The notes: generated from the letters alone by a model not told the origin. Numbered from the stretch's first letter, positions 47,429 to 56,860 are shown. The stretch: 64,000 nt of DNA from Pseudomethylobacillus aquaticus (GCF_003730115.1 NZ_RJVP01000005.1:124001-188000); one strand, 5' to 3'. Numbers and translations: made by a program.

Positions 47429-49975
47429 GTGCCATTGAAACAGCAACTCAGCAAGTCCACCACCTCGCTACTGGTGATCGTCACGGGGCTGGTATTACTG
47501 ATCGGCTTTGCCATCTGGAGCTACATGCGATTACTCGAATCGCAAAGCTGGAGCGAACATACCTACGAAGTCCTGACCCATGTCGCGGAGCTGGAAAGCC
47601 TGATGCTCTCGGACCGTGGCCTGAGCCTGTGCGTGGCCACTGGCGACGGGCGCCTGACCGAAAAGCCGGGCTGGGAGAAGCGCCTGGACACCCAACTGGC
47701 TCTGCTCAAGCAACTTACGGCGGATAATCCAGTACAGCATAGCAATGTGCTCAACATCGAGAAGCGCATGCGTGACTGGCAGCTGGAGTATGTGTTCCCA
47801 GCGCAGCGTGCCTGTGAACAGGCACGCGCCGGTGCCAACAAACCGGAGCTGGCGTTTCAGCTGGCCGGGATCGCAGAGCGGCATCACCGTGACATCGGCC
47901 AGCTGATCGGCTATGTCAGTGAAAGCGAGCAGGCCTTGCTGACCGTGCGCCAGAACAATAACCGCCGCACCCAGCATGTCACCAATCTGCTGCTATTGCT
48001 GGGCATGCTCAGCCTGGCGATGCTGATCCTGGTGTTTTTGCGCACGCAGCTGCGTTCGGCACGTGAGTTGCAGCAGGCCAATCAGCAGCTGCAGGACACC
48101 CTGACCGCACAGACGCAGATACAGGCGGATCTGGCCGCCGCTGAAGCGCGTGCTTCCGCCATCGTCGACAATGTGTCGGACGCCATCGTCATCCTCAACA
48201 CCGAAGGCCGCATCGGCAGTTTCAACCGTGCAGCGGAACGTATCTTCGGGCACCGCGAGCAAGACATACGGGAGCACAATCTGTTGATGCTGTTCCCGCC
48301 CGATCAGGAAGTGCTGGCCATGCAGGATTTCCTGGCATTCGAGGCGGACGCCGAAGCCTGCGCACTGGGCACGGTGGATTACGAGATGGAGGGCTTGCGC
48401 CGCAATGGCGTGCGCTTCCCGCTGGAGCTGTCCATCAGCCAGATGCGCGTCAACGACACCTTGTATCTGATCGCTTTGATGCGCGATGTGACCGAACGCA
48501 AGCGTGTGGAAAAGATGAAGAACGAGTTCGTTTCCACCGTCAGCCATGAACTGCGCACGCCGCTCACGGCGATCCGTGGGGCACTGGGCCTGGTCAGCGG
48601 CACCATGACGGCAGATATCCCGGCGTCCATGCGCAGCCTGGTGGAGATCGCCACCAGCAACAGCGAACGTCTGGTGCGCCTCATCAACGACATCCTGGAC
48701 ATCGAGAAGATCGAATCCGGCCACATGCGCTTCGACCTCAGCGTACAAACCCTGTCCAGGTTGTTGGAGCAGGCGGTACAGGCCAACCGTCATTATGCCG
48801 AGCAGTTCGGTGTGACACTTAGTATCCGTCCGCCCGTGCCTGCCTGTGAACTCCGCGTGGATGCAGACCGGTTCATGCAGCTGATGGCCAACCTGCTTTC
48901 CAATGCCGCCAAGTTCTCGCCGCCTGGCCAGCAAGTGGAGATCGAAGCCAGCGTGCAAGGTCAGGATGTGGTGGTCAAGGTCATGGACCGGGGCGCTGGC
49001 ATCCCGGCCAATTTCCGCGACAAGATCTTCCAGAAATTCTCGCAGGCGGATAGCTCCGACACGCGCGCCAAGGGCGGCACTGGCCTGGGCTTGAGTATCT
49101 GCAAAGCCATCGTGGAGCAGATGGGCGGCAGCATGGGTTTTGACAGCGTGGAGGGCAAAGGCACCACCATGCATTTCAGCCTGCCTTTGCTAAGACAACT
49201 GGAGCTGCCTGTGCAGCAGCCGGTCTTGAGTGACACGGCGCGACTACTGGTGTGTGAGGATGACCCGGATATCGCCAGCCTGCTGCAGATGATTTTGCGT
49301 CAGGCCGATTTCAATGTGGATGTGGCCCATGATGCGGATACGGCATTGCGCATGTTGCTGGAGGGCAATTACAGCGCGCTGACGCTGGACATCGCCCTGC
49401 CGGGTAAGGACGGCCTCAGTCTGCTGCACGAATTGCAGCAGTACGAAAAGACGCGTGCATTGCGCGTGGTGGTGGTATCTGCCAAGGCGGCAGAGGCGCG
49501 TGCCAGTTTGTTCAGAACCAGCCAGGAGGCGGAGCAGGGCATGGTGGTCGACTGGCTGGAGAAGCCCATCGATCAGGCCAGACTGCTGCGTAGCATAGGG
49601 GTGGCGCGTCAGGATGCCAGCGGCCCCCTGCGCGTGTTGCATGTGGAAGACGATGCCGATATCCGTACCGTGGTCGGCGCCATGCTGGCAGGTAAATGCG
49701 AGCTGAAAGCCGCCGCCACGCTGGCAGAGGCTTACCAGTGCTGTGCCAGTGGCAGCTTTGACGTGATCATTCTGGATCAGGGCTTGCCGGATGGCTCCGG
49801 CCTGGATCTGTTGCCTTATCTCGCCAGCCATGGAATCACCACGCCAGTGGTGGTGTTCTCTGCCAACGAGGTGGACGATCCGGACGCGGTCAGTGCCAGC
49901 CTGGTCAAGTCACGCACCAGCGACCAGCAACTGCTGGACACCATCCTGGGCCTGGCCAGGACCGGTCGTCAATAG
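47429..49975 (+). CDS. Hybrid sensor histidine kinase (CHASE3-PAS-HisKA-HATPase-REC-REC)
   Basis: This 848-residue membrane kinase has two transmembrane helices (about 11-32 and 183-203) flanking a CHASE3-like sensor region (ESLMLSDRGLSLCVATGDGRL). A PAS domain follows (about 233-350, AIVDNVSDAIVILNTEGRIGSFNRAAERIFG). The HisKA domain has H373 in SHELRTPL, and the ATPase domain has NLLSNAAKFS, DRGAGIP and GGTGLGLSI. Two receiver domains end the protein, with phosphoacceptors D654 (LTLDIALPGKDG) and D783 (IILDQGLPDGSG). The start is GTG with AAAGG 8 bases upstream. It is followed by two further receiver genes and probably feeds a multi-step phosphorelay. Confidence 0.9.
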   Translation: MPLKQQLSKSTTSLLVIVTGLVLLIGFAIWSYMRLLESQSWSEHTYEVLTHVAELESLMLSDRGLSLCVATGDGRLTEKPGWEKRLDTQLALLKQLTADNPVQHSNVLNIEKRMRDWQLEYVFPAQRACEQARAGANKPELAFQLAGIAERHHRDIGQLIGYVSESEQALLTVRQNNNRRTQHVTNLLLLLGMLSLAMLILVFLRTQLRSARELQQANQQLQDTLTAQTQIQADLAAAEARASAIVDNVSDAIVILNTEGRIGSFNRAAERIFGHREQDIREHNLLMLFPPDQEVLAMQDFLAFEADAEACALGTVDYEMEGLRRNGVRFPLELSISQMRVNDTLYLIALMRDVTERKRVEKMKNEFVSTVSHELRTPLTAIRGALGLVSGTMTADIPASMRSLVEIATSNSERLVRLINDILDIEKIESGHMRFDLSVQTLSRLLEQAVQANRHYAEQFGVTLSIRPPVPACELRVDADRFMQLMANLLSNAAKFSPPGQQVEIEASVQGQDVVVKVMDRGAGIPANFRDKIFQKFSQADSSDTRAKGGTGLGLSICKAIVEQMGGSMGFDSVEGKGTTMHFSLPLLRQLELPVQQPVLSDTARLLVCEDDPDIASLLQMILRQADFNVDVAHDADTALRMLLEGNYSALTLDIALPGKDGLSLLHELQQYEKTRALRVVVVSAKAAEARASLFRTSQEAEQGMVVDWLEKPIDQARLLRSIGVARQDASGPLRVLHVEDDADIRTVVGAMLAGKCELKAAATLAEAYQCCASGSFDVIILDQGLPDGSGLDLLPYLASHGITTPVVVFSANEVDDPDAVSASLVKSRTSDQQLLDTILGLARTGRQ

Positions 49976-50053
49976 GCCGACCAGCTTGAAAATGCAGGTG
50001 CTGGGTCGATCGCCATCAGGCGCTATCCAGCACAATGGAATGAAAGGAAAACG

Positions 50054-50443
50054 ATGATGCAAGCATTGAAACATATCGCCTATGTGGAAGATGAAGCGGA
50101 TATCCGTACCGTGGCGCAAATGGCCCTGCAGATGGTGGGCGGCTACGAGGTGAGTCTGTATGCTTCCGGGGAAGAAGCGCTGCAAAAGCTGCCCTTGTCC
50201 ATGCCGCAGCTCGTGCTCATGGATGTGATGATGCCGGGTCAGGATGGCCCGACCACACTGAGCGAGCTGCGCAAACTGCCTGCCTGTGCCGATCTGCCGG
50301 TGATCTTCATGACGGCCAAGGCACAACAAAGCGAGATCGCTTATTACAAATCGCTGGGCGCACTGGATGTGATCACCAAGCCGTTCGACCCGATGGCACT
50401 GTCGGCCACCGTTGAGCGCATCTGGACTGCACACCAGTCCTAG
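50054..50443 (+). CDS. Single-domain response regulator
   Basis: This 129-residue receiver protein has an acidic pocket VEDEAD, phosphoacceptor D57 in LVLMDVMMPGQDGP, and later IFMTAKAQQ and DVITKPFDP with the conserved Thr and Lys. There is no output domain. GAAAGGAAAACG precedes the ATG; two adjacent ATGs are possible starts. It follows the hybrid kinase by 78 bases and is closely related to the receiver of the next gene, suggesting local duplication. Confidence 0.9.
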   Translation: MMQALKHIAYVEDEADIRTVAQMALQMVGGYEVSLYASGEEALQKLPLSMPQLVLMDVMMPGQDGPTTLSELRKLPACADLPVIFMTAKAQQSEIAYYKSLGALDVITKPFDPMALSATVERIWTAHQS

Positions 50444-50490
50444 CCTGCTTGTCAGCCCACTCAGCTAGCTTACTGGCCTACCCCTGCCAC

Positions 50491-50532
50491 ATGAGCACAG
50501 CCACATGAGCACAGCCACATGAGCACAGCCAC
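50491..50532 (+). repeat. Three tandem 14-bp repeats containing start codons
   Basis: The unit ATGAGCACAGCCAC occurs three times in a row (50491, 50505, 50519). Because 14 is not a multiple of three, copies 1 and 2 encode MSTAT followed by TGA that overlaps the ATG of the next copy. Copy 3 opens the receiver-Hpt gene. Confidence 0.85.
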
Positions 50533-51262
50533 CAGCGACATAAGCAAATTGCAGCGCATCCTGCTGCTGGAAGACGATGCCGATATCCGTACCATTGCCA
50601 GCCTGGCGCTGACCCAGCTGGGTGGTTTCTCTGTGCTGGCCTGCGAACATGGGCAACAGGCCCTGCAGCAGGCGGCTGCCTTCGAGCCGCAGCTATTCCT
50701 GTTCGATGTGATGCTACCAGGCCTGGACGGGCCTGGCACTTTGTTGCAGCTGCGCGAGCAGGCGATGTTTGCCAGCACGCCGGTCATCTTCATGACCACC
50801 AAGACACAGCAGCAGGACCACCAGCGTTATCAGCAACTGGGCGCCGCTGGCGTGATAGCCAAGCCCTTCGACCCGGCTACCCTCCCCGATCAGATCGGGC
50901 TGATCTGGTCAGGGCTGCGCCAGCGAGCTGCGCCTGCGGACGATCTATCGGCACTTTTGGCGGTGAAACTGCAGGAGCTGTCATTGCACTTTCGTGCGCA
51001 ATTGCCGACACGCCTGCAGACCCTGCAGCGGTTGCTGCAGCAGGCGGTGCACGATCAGGTGCAGCTGCTAGATGCGATACGTGAAGCCCACAGTCTGGCT
51101 GGGGCAGGTGGTACCTTCGGCTTGGGGTGGCTGTCCGAGCAAATGGCGGAGGTCGAGGGCGCGTTGCTGACAGCCAGACAGGCGGGCGGCTTGCTGTCTG
51201 AGCTGGCCGACCAATTGCAACATCAGATCGCACAGGTACAGCAACAGATGGCGCTGGACTAG
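50519..51262 (+). CDS. Response regulator with C-terminal Hpt domain
   Basis: This 247-residue protein combines an N-terminal receiver domain and a histidine phosphotransfer domain. The receiver (about 12-130) has LLEDDAD, D63 in LFLFDVMLPGLDGP, FMTTK and GVIAKPFDP. The Hpt bundle (about 145-245) has H191 in REAHSLAGAGGTFG. It could pass phosphate from the preceding hybrid kinase to another regulator. The start lies in the third copy of a 14-bp repeat, and no Shine-Dalgarno is visible, so translation may depend on re-initiation from the two minicistrons upstream. Confidence 0.88.
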   Translation: MSTATSDISKLQRILLLEDDADIRTIASLALTQLGGFSVLACEHGQQALQQAAAFEPQLFLFDVMLPGLDGPGTLLQLREQAMFASTPVIFMTTKTQQQDHQRYQQLGAAGVIAKPFDPATLPDQIGLIWSGLRQRAAPADDLSALLAVKLQELSLHFRAQLPTRLQTLQRLLQQAVHDQVQLLDAIREAHSLAGAGGTFGLGWLSEQMAEVEGALLTARQAGGLLSELADQLQHQIAQVQQQMALD

Positions 51263-51338
51263 TATCTGGCTGCTTGATCCAATGCGCGAGTTTGAGTCAG
51301 CCTATCACCACGGACTTTAGCCAGCGACGTCCGGCTGC

Positions 51339-52475
51339 CTAGCCACCCCGCATGCTATGCAGCGTCAATGCCAGACCGCATAGCGCCACTGCGGTGCCAG
51401 CCAGCGCCACGGCAGGCAGCCCGAGTTCAAAGTGGATCACCGCACCCCCCAGAAAAGCGCCGCCAGCATTGCCCAGGTTGAACGCACTCTGATTGACGGT
51501 AGAGGCCATCAGCGGCGAATCCCCGGCGCGCTGCATGGCATTGGTCTGCAAGCCTGGCCCCACGGCAAAGCTGGCTACCGCCCAGATGAAAACGGTGACC
51601 AGGGCTGGCCAGGTGGCCGACATGGTCCAGGAGAACAGCGCGCTCATCACTGCCATGCCGATCAGCGACAAGGCGATGGTGGGCATCAGTTTCCAGTCCG
51701 CCAGTTTGCCGCCGATGTTGAGGCCTATGGTCGCAGCGATGCCCAGTGCCACCAGCATGGCACTCACTGCATGTGGCGTCAGACCGGACTGGTCTTGCAG
51801 GATAGGGGTGATGTAAGTGAACACGGTGAACACGCCGCCAAAGCCGATCACCGTGATGGCCATGGCCAGCAACACCGCAGGGCGGGTGACCGCGCGAAGT
51901 TCGGCACGCAGGTCAGGCTTGGGCATGTGGCTCAGGTCCGGGATGAAGCGCCATACCGCCAGCAGTGCCAGCACGCCGCATGCAGAAACGGTCCAGAACG
52001 GCATGCGCCAGTCAGTCAGCTGGCCCAGCAGGGTGCCCAGTGGCACGCCCAGCACATTGGCCAGCGTCAGGCCGGTGAACATCAGGGCCAGCGCGCGCGA
52101 GCTTTGACCGGGGGGCGCGAGATGCAGCGCCACCACCGCCCCGATGCCAAAGAATGAGCCATGACTGAGTGCGGTGAACACGCGTGCCGCCGCCAGCATG
52201 CCATAATCAGGCGCCAGTGCGCACAACGCGTTTCCCAGCACGAACACCCCCATCAAGCCCAGCAGGGTGGCCTTGCGTGGCAAGCGGATGGTGAGGGCTA
52301 CCACCAGCGGGCCGCCTATCACCACGCCCAGTGCATACACCGTCACCAGGTTGCCGGTGGCGGGGATGGAGGCATGAAGGCTATGCGCGATATCCGGCAG
52401 CAGGCCCATGGGCAGAAACTCGGTCATGCCTATGCAGAAGGCACCAGCCGCCAAGGCCAACATCCAGCTACCCAT
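51339..52475 (-). CDS. MFS efflux transporter (DHA1/AraJ-like)
   Basis: This 378-residue transporter has 12 predicted helices. The opening ALAAGAFCIGMTEFLPMGLLPDIA, the loop VVALTIRLPRKATLLGLMGVFVLGN, and RVFTALSHGSFFGIGAVVA are typical of the AraJ/YdhP-like drug and sugar exporters. The substrate is unknown. The gene is monocistronic as far as can be seen and stands between the phosphorelay genes and rep. Confidence 0.85.
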   Translation of the reverse strand: MGSWMLALAAGAFCIGMTEFLPMGLLPDIAHSLHASIPATGNLVTVYALGVVIGGPLVVALTIRLPRKATLLGLMGVFVLGNALCALAPDYGMLAAARVFTALSHGSFFGIGAVVALHLAPPGQSSRALALMFTGLTLANVLGVPLGTLLGQLTDWRMPFWTVSACGVLALLAVWRFIPDLSHMPKPDLRAELRAVTRPAVLLAMAITVIGFGGVFTVFTYITPILQDQSGLTPHAVSAMLVALGIAATIGLNIGGKLADWKLMPTIALSLIGMAVMSALFSWTMSATWPALVTVFIWAVASFAVGPGLQTNAMQRAGDSPLMASTVNQSAFNLGNAGGAFLGGAVIHFELGLPAVALAGTAVALCGLALTLHSMRGG

Positions 52476-52588
52476 CAGTACCCAGTTCCAGTGCTTGTGT
52501 GGATATGCAAGGCGCGCTGGAGCAGTGTCGCAGCGAAGTGCTTTGCAGGCATGCCTAAATCAGTCAGTAGTTTCATGGGCTGAGGGGT

Positions 52589-54595
52589 TCATTTCCCCAG
52601 CATGGCGCGGATCTGCGCCATGCGTTCGCGGCCATGTTCCTTGCTGGCCACCGGGTCGGCACTGGGGCTGCCAAAGTGCCGCACGTCATCGGCTGGCAGT
52701 TCGGCGATGAAACGGCTGGGTTCGCAGGCCTCGGTCTCACCGGCGCGTTTGCGCTTGCGGCACCAGGAGATGTGCAGTGATTTCTGCGCACGCGTGATAC
52801 CCACATACATCAGGCGACGCTCTTCCTCGACACGGTCGGTGTCGATGCTCTCGCGGTGCGGCAGGATGCCTTCCTCGCAGCCGATCAGGAACACGTGGCC
52901 ATATTCCAGGCCCTTGGCGGCATGCAGCGTGGACAGTTTGACGGCATCCGGCTCACCGTTCTCGCGGCCTTCCAGCATGCTCATCAGCGACACCATCTGC
53001 GTCAGTTCCAGCAGATTGCGGCCATCGTCACCGCCTTCGCTCTCCGGCTCGCTTTTCTTTTTGAGCCAGCCTATGAATTCCTGCAGGTTGTTCCATTTGG
53101 TCTCGGCGCTGCGCGATTCCTCGCTGTCATACAGAAAGGCTTCGTACTGGATGCCATTCAGCAGGTCGTCCAGCACTTCACCGGCCGGGTCGCGCACGGC
53201 GCGCTCCTGCAGGCGCTGGATGTACTGACAGAAGGTGAGCAGGTCATCCAGCTGCTTGTTGCCCAGCTCGCGCTGGAACTCGCCCTCGAACGCGGCGGCA
53301 AACAAGGACAGATGATGTGCGCTGGCATAGGTGCCCAGGCGCTCCAGTGTGGTGTTGCCTATGCCTTTCTTGGGTGTGGTGGCGGCGCGGATGAACGCCG
53401 GGTCGTCGTCTTCGTTGGCGATCAGGCGCAGATAACTGACGATGTCCTTGATCTCGGCCTTATCAAAGAAGGACTGGCCGCCGGAGATGGTGTACGGGAT
53501 CTTGTTGTTGCGCAGCTGTTGCTCGATGATGCGCGCCTGATGATTGCCACGGTACAGGATGGCGTAATCGGCATGGCGCGTGCGGTGCTCGAATTTGTGC
53601 GCCATCAACTTCATGACCACGGATTCCGCTTCGTGATCCTCGTCACGCGCGGCACTCACCTGCAACTGCTCGCCGGTGCCCAGGTCGCTCCACAGTTTTT
53701 TGTCGAACAGTTTGGGGTTGTTGGCGATGACCTGGTTGGCCGCGCGCAGGATGCGCACCGTGGAGCGGTAGTTCTGCTCCAGCTTGATGACCTTGAGGCG
53801 GCTGAAGTCCTCGGTGAGCTGGCGCAGGTTCTCCACATCCGCGCCGCGCCAGCCGTAGATGGCCTGGTCATCGTCGCCCACCGCCGTGAAGCGGCCTTCG
53901 ATGCCGGTCAGCAGCTTGACCAGCCGATACTGACAACTATTGGTGTCCTGATATTCATCGATGAGCAGGTATTTAAGTTTGCGCTGCCATTTTTCCAGCG
54001 CTTGCGGGTGCTGCTCGAACAGCTCCACGGGCAGCTTGATCAGGTCATCAAAATCCACCGCCTGGTAGGCTTTCAGGGTTTGCTGATACAGCTGGTACAC
54101 CTTGGCGGCAGCGACTTTCAGTTCGTCGTCCGCGCTGGCTTTGGCCTGATCCGGCGACATGAACGCGTTCTTCCAGCTGGAGATCTGCCACTGCGTCTTG
54201 CGCAGCAACTGCTTGTCCGTGGTGGCCAGCACATCGGACAGGATCTTGAAGCTGTCAGCACTGTCCAGGATGGAGAATTGTGGTTTGTAGCCCAGTAGTG
54301 CGGCTTCTGCGCGCAACATCTGCAAGCCCAGCGAGTGGAAAGTGGCGATGGTCAGGCCTTTGGTGGATTTGCCTTCCATCAGTTGCGCCACACGTTCCTG
54401 CATCTCGCGTGCCGCCTTGTTGGTGAAGGTGATGGCGGCGATCTCACGCGGGCTGTAGCCGCATTGCTCGATCAGATACACGATCTTGTGAGTGATGACG
54501 CGGGTCTTGCCACTGCCTGCGCCTGCCAGTACCAACAGTGGGCCATCCAGGTATTTTGCAGCTTCCCGTTGCGGGGCGTTGAGTTTCGACAGCAT
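52589..54595 (-). CDS. rep: ATP-dependent DNA helicase Rep
   Basis: This 668-residue superfamily 1A helicase unwinds DNA 3-prime to 5-prime and helps replication forks pass protein blocks. Motifs in order are LNAPQREAAKYLDGPLLVLAGAGSGKTRVITHKI (Q and I), ITFTNKAAREMQERV (Ia), YLLIDEYQDTN (II), AVGDDDQAIYGWRGAD (III), KLEQNYRST (IV), KLSTLHAAKGLEYGHVFLIGCEEGILPH (V) and EEERRLMYVGITRAQ (VI). Length and sequence fit Rep better than UvrD. Confidence 0.93.
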   Translation of the reverse strand: MLSKLNAPQREAAKYLDGPLLVLAGAGSGKTRVITHKIVYLIEQCGYSPREIAAITFTNKAAREMQERVAQLMEGKSTKGLTIATFHSLGLQMLRAEAALLGYKPQFSILDSADSFKILSDVLATTDKQLLRKTQWQISSWKNAFMSPDQAKASADDELKVAAAKVYQLYQQTLKAYQAVDFDDLIKLPVELFEQHPQALEKWQRKLKYLLIDEYQDTNSCQYRLVKLLTGIEGRFTAVGDDDQAIYGWRGADVENLRQLTEDFSRLKVIKLEQNYRSTVRILRAANQVIANNPKLFDKKLWSDLGTGEQLQVSAARDEDHEAESVVMKLMAHKFEHRTRHADYAILYRGNHQARIIEQQLRNNKIPYTISGGQSFFDKAEIKDIVSYLRLIANEDDDPAFIRAATTPKKGIGNTTLERLGTYASAHHLSLFAAAFEGEFQRELGNKQLDDLLTFCQYIQRLQERAVRDPAGEVLDDLLNGIQYEAFLYDSEESRSAETKWNNLQEFIGWLKKKSEPESEGGDDGRNLLELTQMVSLMSMLEGRENGEPDAVKLSTLHAAKGLEYGHVFLIGCEEGILPHRESIDTDRVEEERRLMYVGITRAQKSLHISWCRKRKRAGETEACEPSRFIAELPADDVRHFGSPSADPVASKEHGRERMAQIRAMLGK

Positions 54596-54683
54596 GTGCG
54601 GTTAACTAAATGAACAGCAAACAGTGTATAGGCTGAGCAGGTCAGTAGTCACTGCCATTGTCGCTATCGGCATATAATCGGCC

Positions 54684-55145
54684 ATGGCCAACGACAAGTA
54701 CACCCGTGTCAACGATGACGTTTTCCTGCAGCAGCACAGCCTGCTGCTGTGCCAGAGTTACCGGCACTGGACCGGTCAGGACCTGTTGCTGGCCGAGCCC
54801 GGCCAACTGGTGTCAACCCTGATGCAGGCGCCATTCGCCGTAGTATCGCATGACACGCAGGACGACCCCATCTTCAACTATGCCAATCTGCGCGCCCAGC
54901 AACTGTTTGGCATGGACTGGCAGCAGATCACCGCATTACCCTCTCGCTTGTCTGCCGAAGCGATGCTGAGGGAAGAACGTGCCATGCTGCTGGAACGTGT
55001 GCAAACAAACGGGTATATCGACGACTATTGTGGTGTGCGTATCGCCAGCGATGGCAGCTGCTTCACCATCCGTAATGCGACGGTCTGGAATCTGATCGAT
55101 AGTCAGGGCCGCTACTGTGGTCAGGCGGCGAAATTCGATGTGTAG
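54684..55145 (+). CDS. MEKHLA-domain protein
   Basis: This 153-residue protein matches the stand-alone MEKHLA domain, a PAS-related module. The characteristic parts are the opening QQHSLLLCQSYRHWTG, PFAVVSHDTQDDPIFNYANLRAQQLFGMDW, and GYIDDYCGVRIASDGSCFTIRNATVWNLID. The bacterial role is unknown. It lies 32 bases before dhaL in the same direction and may share its transcript. Confidence 0.82.
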   Translation: MANDKYTRVNDDVFLQQHSLLLCQSYRHWTGQDLLLAEPGQLVSTLMQAPFAVVSHDTQDDPIFNYANLRAQQLFGMDWQQITALPSRLSAEAMLREERAMLLERVQTNGYIDDYCGVRIASDGSCFTIRNATVWNLIDSQGRYCGQAAKFDV

Positions 55146-55176
55146 CTATAAAAGTAACAAGGAGCAAGAGACAGGT

Positions 55177-55803
55177 ATGAATACCGACGACATCCTGAAC
55201 GCCATCATGGCAGTCGACCAGGCGCTGGCCGCCCATGAAGCCGAGATCGAATCACTGGACCGCGCCATTGGTGATGGCGATCATTACATCAATATTTCGC
55301 GCGGCAGTCAGGTGGCCGTCGCCATGCGTGGCGAACTGGCGGCACTATCGCCCGATGCGGCATTGCAAAAGCTGGCCATGAAGCTGCTGTCCACCATAGG
55401 CGGCGCATCTGGCCCGCTGGTTGCCAGCTTTTTCATGGGTATGGGCAAGGCTATCAAGGAACACAACAGCAGCCTGGCCGATGTGGCGGCCGCCTTTGCT
55501 GCTGGTGTGGAGGCGATCCGCGCACGTGGCAAAGCCGATCTGGGCGAAAAGACCATGCTGGACGTATTGATCCCGGTGTCGCGCTGCTTCACCGAGCTGA
55601 CGGCGGCTGGTGCTGAACCCAGGCTGATTTTTAAGGAACTGAAACAGGTGGCCGAGCAGGGCATGCTGAGTACGCGTGACCTTGTCGCCACCAAAGGCCG
55701 TGCCGCTTTTCTGGGCGACCGTGCCATCGGCCATATCGACGCCGGTGCCAAGAGCAGCCAGGTGATGGTCAGCGCCGTGTGTGACCTGGCTCTGCAGACA
55801 TAG
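55177..55803 (+). CDS. dhaL: Dihydroxyacetone kinase ADP-binding subunit DhaL
   Basis: This 208-residue protein is the nucleotide-binding DhaL/Dak2 domain that phosphorylates dihydroxyacetone bound to DhaK. The metal- and ADP-binding motif is DRAIGDGDHYINISRGS, followed by IGGASGPLVASFFMGMGKAI and GEKTMLDVLIPV. The ATG at 55177 is preferred because GGAGCAAGAGACAGG precedes it and the protein then starts just before the domain. dhaK follows after 67 bases. No DhaM phosphotransferase gene is seen nearby. Confidence 0.9.
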   Translation: MNTDDILNAIMAVDQALAAHEAEIESLDRAIGDGDHYINISRGSQVAVAMRGELAALSPDAALQKLAMKLLSTIGGASGPLVASFFMGMGKAIKEHNSSLADVAAAFAAGVEAIRARGKADLGEKTMLDVLIPVSRCFTELTAAGAEPRLIFKELKQVAEQGMLSTRDLVATKGRAAFLGDRAIGHIDAGAKSSQVMVSAVCDLALQT

Positions 55804-55870
55804 TCAGCGTTTCGTCTCGTTTCCATACACCAGATTCAAACCGCACAGCAAACCTAGCAGGGGAGACAGC

Positions 55871-56860
55871 ATGAAAAAATTCATCAACAAGGTCAATGAT
55901 GTCCTGGTCGAAAGCCTGTCCGGCTTTGCCATGGCGCATCAGGACATCGTGCAACTGCATCTGGACCCGCACTTTGTGGTGCGCGCCAACAAAGCCAGCA
56001 ACAAGGTGGCGCTGATCTCCGGTGGTGGCTCCGGTCACGAACCGCTACACGCCGGTTTTGTCGGTTATGGCATGCTGGACGCGGCCTGTCCCGGCCATGT
56101 GTTCACCTCGCCCAGCCCGGACCAGATGCTGGCCGCGGCCGAAGCCGTGGATGCAGGCAAAGGCGTGCTGTTCATCGTCAAGAACTACGCCGGTGACGTG
56201 ATGAACTTCGAGATGGCAGCCGAGATGCTGTCCGTGCCCAATGCCACGGTGCTGACCAGTGACGACGTGGCCGTGGAGAACTCCACCTGGACCAGCGGCC
56301 GCCGTGGTGTGGCGGGCACCGTCATCGTCGAGAAGGTGGTGGGCAGCCTGGCGGAAACCGGTGCCGACCTCGCGGCATGCAAGGCGCTGGGCGACAAGGT
56401 CAACCAGCGCACCGGCTCCATGGGCGTGGCGCTGACCAGCTGTACCGTGCCAGCGGCCGGGCGTGCCACCTTCGATATCGGCGACAACGAACTGGAGATG
56501 GGCGTGGGCATCCACGGCGAGCCAGGTCGCCGGCGTGAAGCCATGCGTCCGGCCGATGCCATCGTGGCCGATCTGGTAGCAGCCATCCTGCATGACCTCA
56601 AGCCAGCGGCGGGTGCCGAAGTGTTGTTGATGGTGAACGGCTTTGCCGCCACGCCGCTGATGGAGCTGTATCTCTTGTACCACAGTGCGGAAAAGCTGTT
56701 GAAGGCACAGGGTCTGATCGTGAGCCGTTCGCTGGTGGGCAATTACACCACCGCGCTGGATATGGCCGGTGCTTCCATCACGCTATGCCTGCTGGATGAC
56801 GAGATCAAACAGCACTGGGACAGCCCGGTGCATACGGCGGGCCTGCGCCGCGGCTGCTGA
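55871..56860 (+). CDS. dhaK: Dihydroxyacetone kinase substrate-binding subunit DhaK
   Basis: This 329-residue subunit binds dihydroxyacetone covalently. It shows ALISGGGSGHEPLHAGFVG with H56, KNYAGDVMNFEMA, and GVGIHGEPGRRR with H215, the histidine that forms the hemiaminal with the substrate. Length is typical for the stand-alone DhaK rather than a DhaK-DhaL fusion. GGGGAGACAGC gives a strong ribosome-binding site. In a methylotroph it could return dihydroxyacetone to triose phosphate, but here that role is inferred. Confidence 0.93.
   Translation: MKKFINKVNDVLVESLSGFAMAHQDIVQLHLDPHFVVRANKASNKVALISGGGSGHEPLHAGFVGYGMLDAACPGHVFTSPSPDQMLAAAEAVDAGKGVLFIVKNYAGDVMNFEMAAEMLSVPNATVLTSDDVAVENSTWTSGRRGVAGTVIVEKVVGSLAETGADLAACKALGDKVNQRTGSMGVALTSCTVPAAGRATFDIGDNELEMGVGIHGEPGRRREAMRPADAIVADLVAAILHDLKPAAGAEVLLMVNGFAATPLMELYLLYHSAEKLLKAQGLIVSRSLVGNYTTALDMAGASITLCLLDDEIKQHWDSPVHTAGLRRGC

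Noticed and set aside
52856-54298. Long plus-strand frame opposite rep (480 codons)
   Set aside because: It is a shadow of the rep helicase gene, caused by GC-rich codon use. No motif or start signal supports it.
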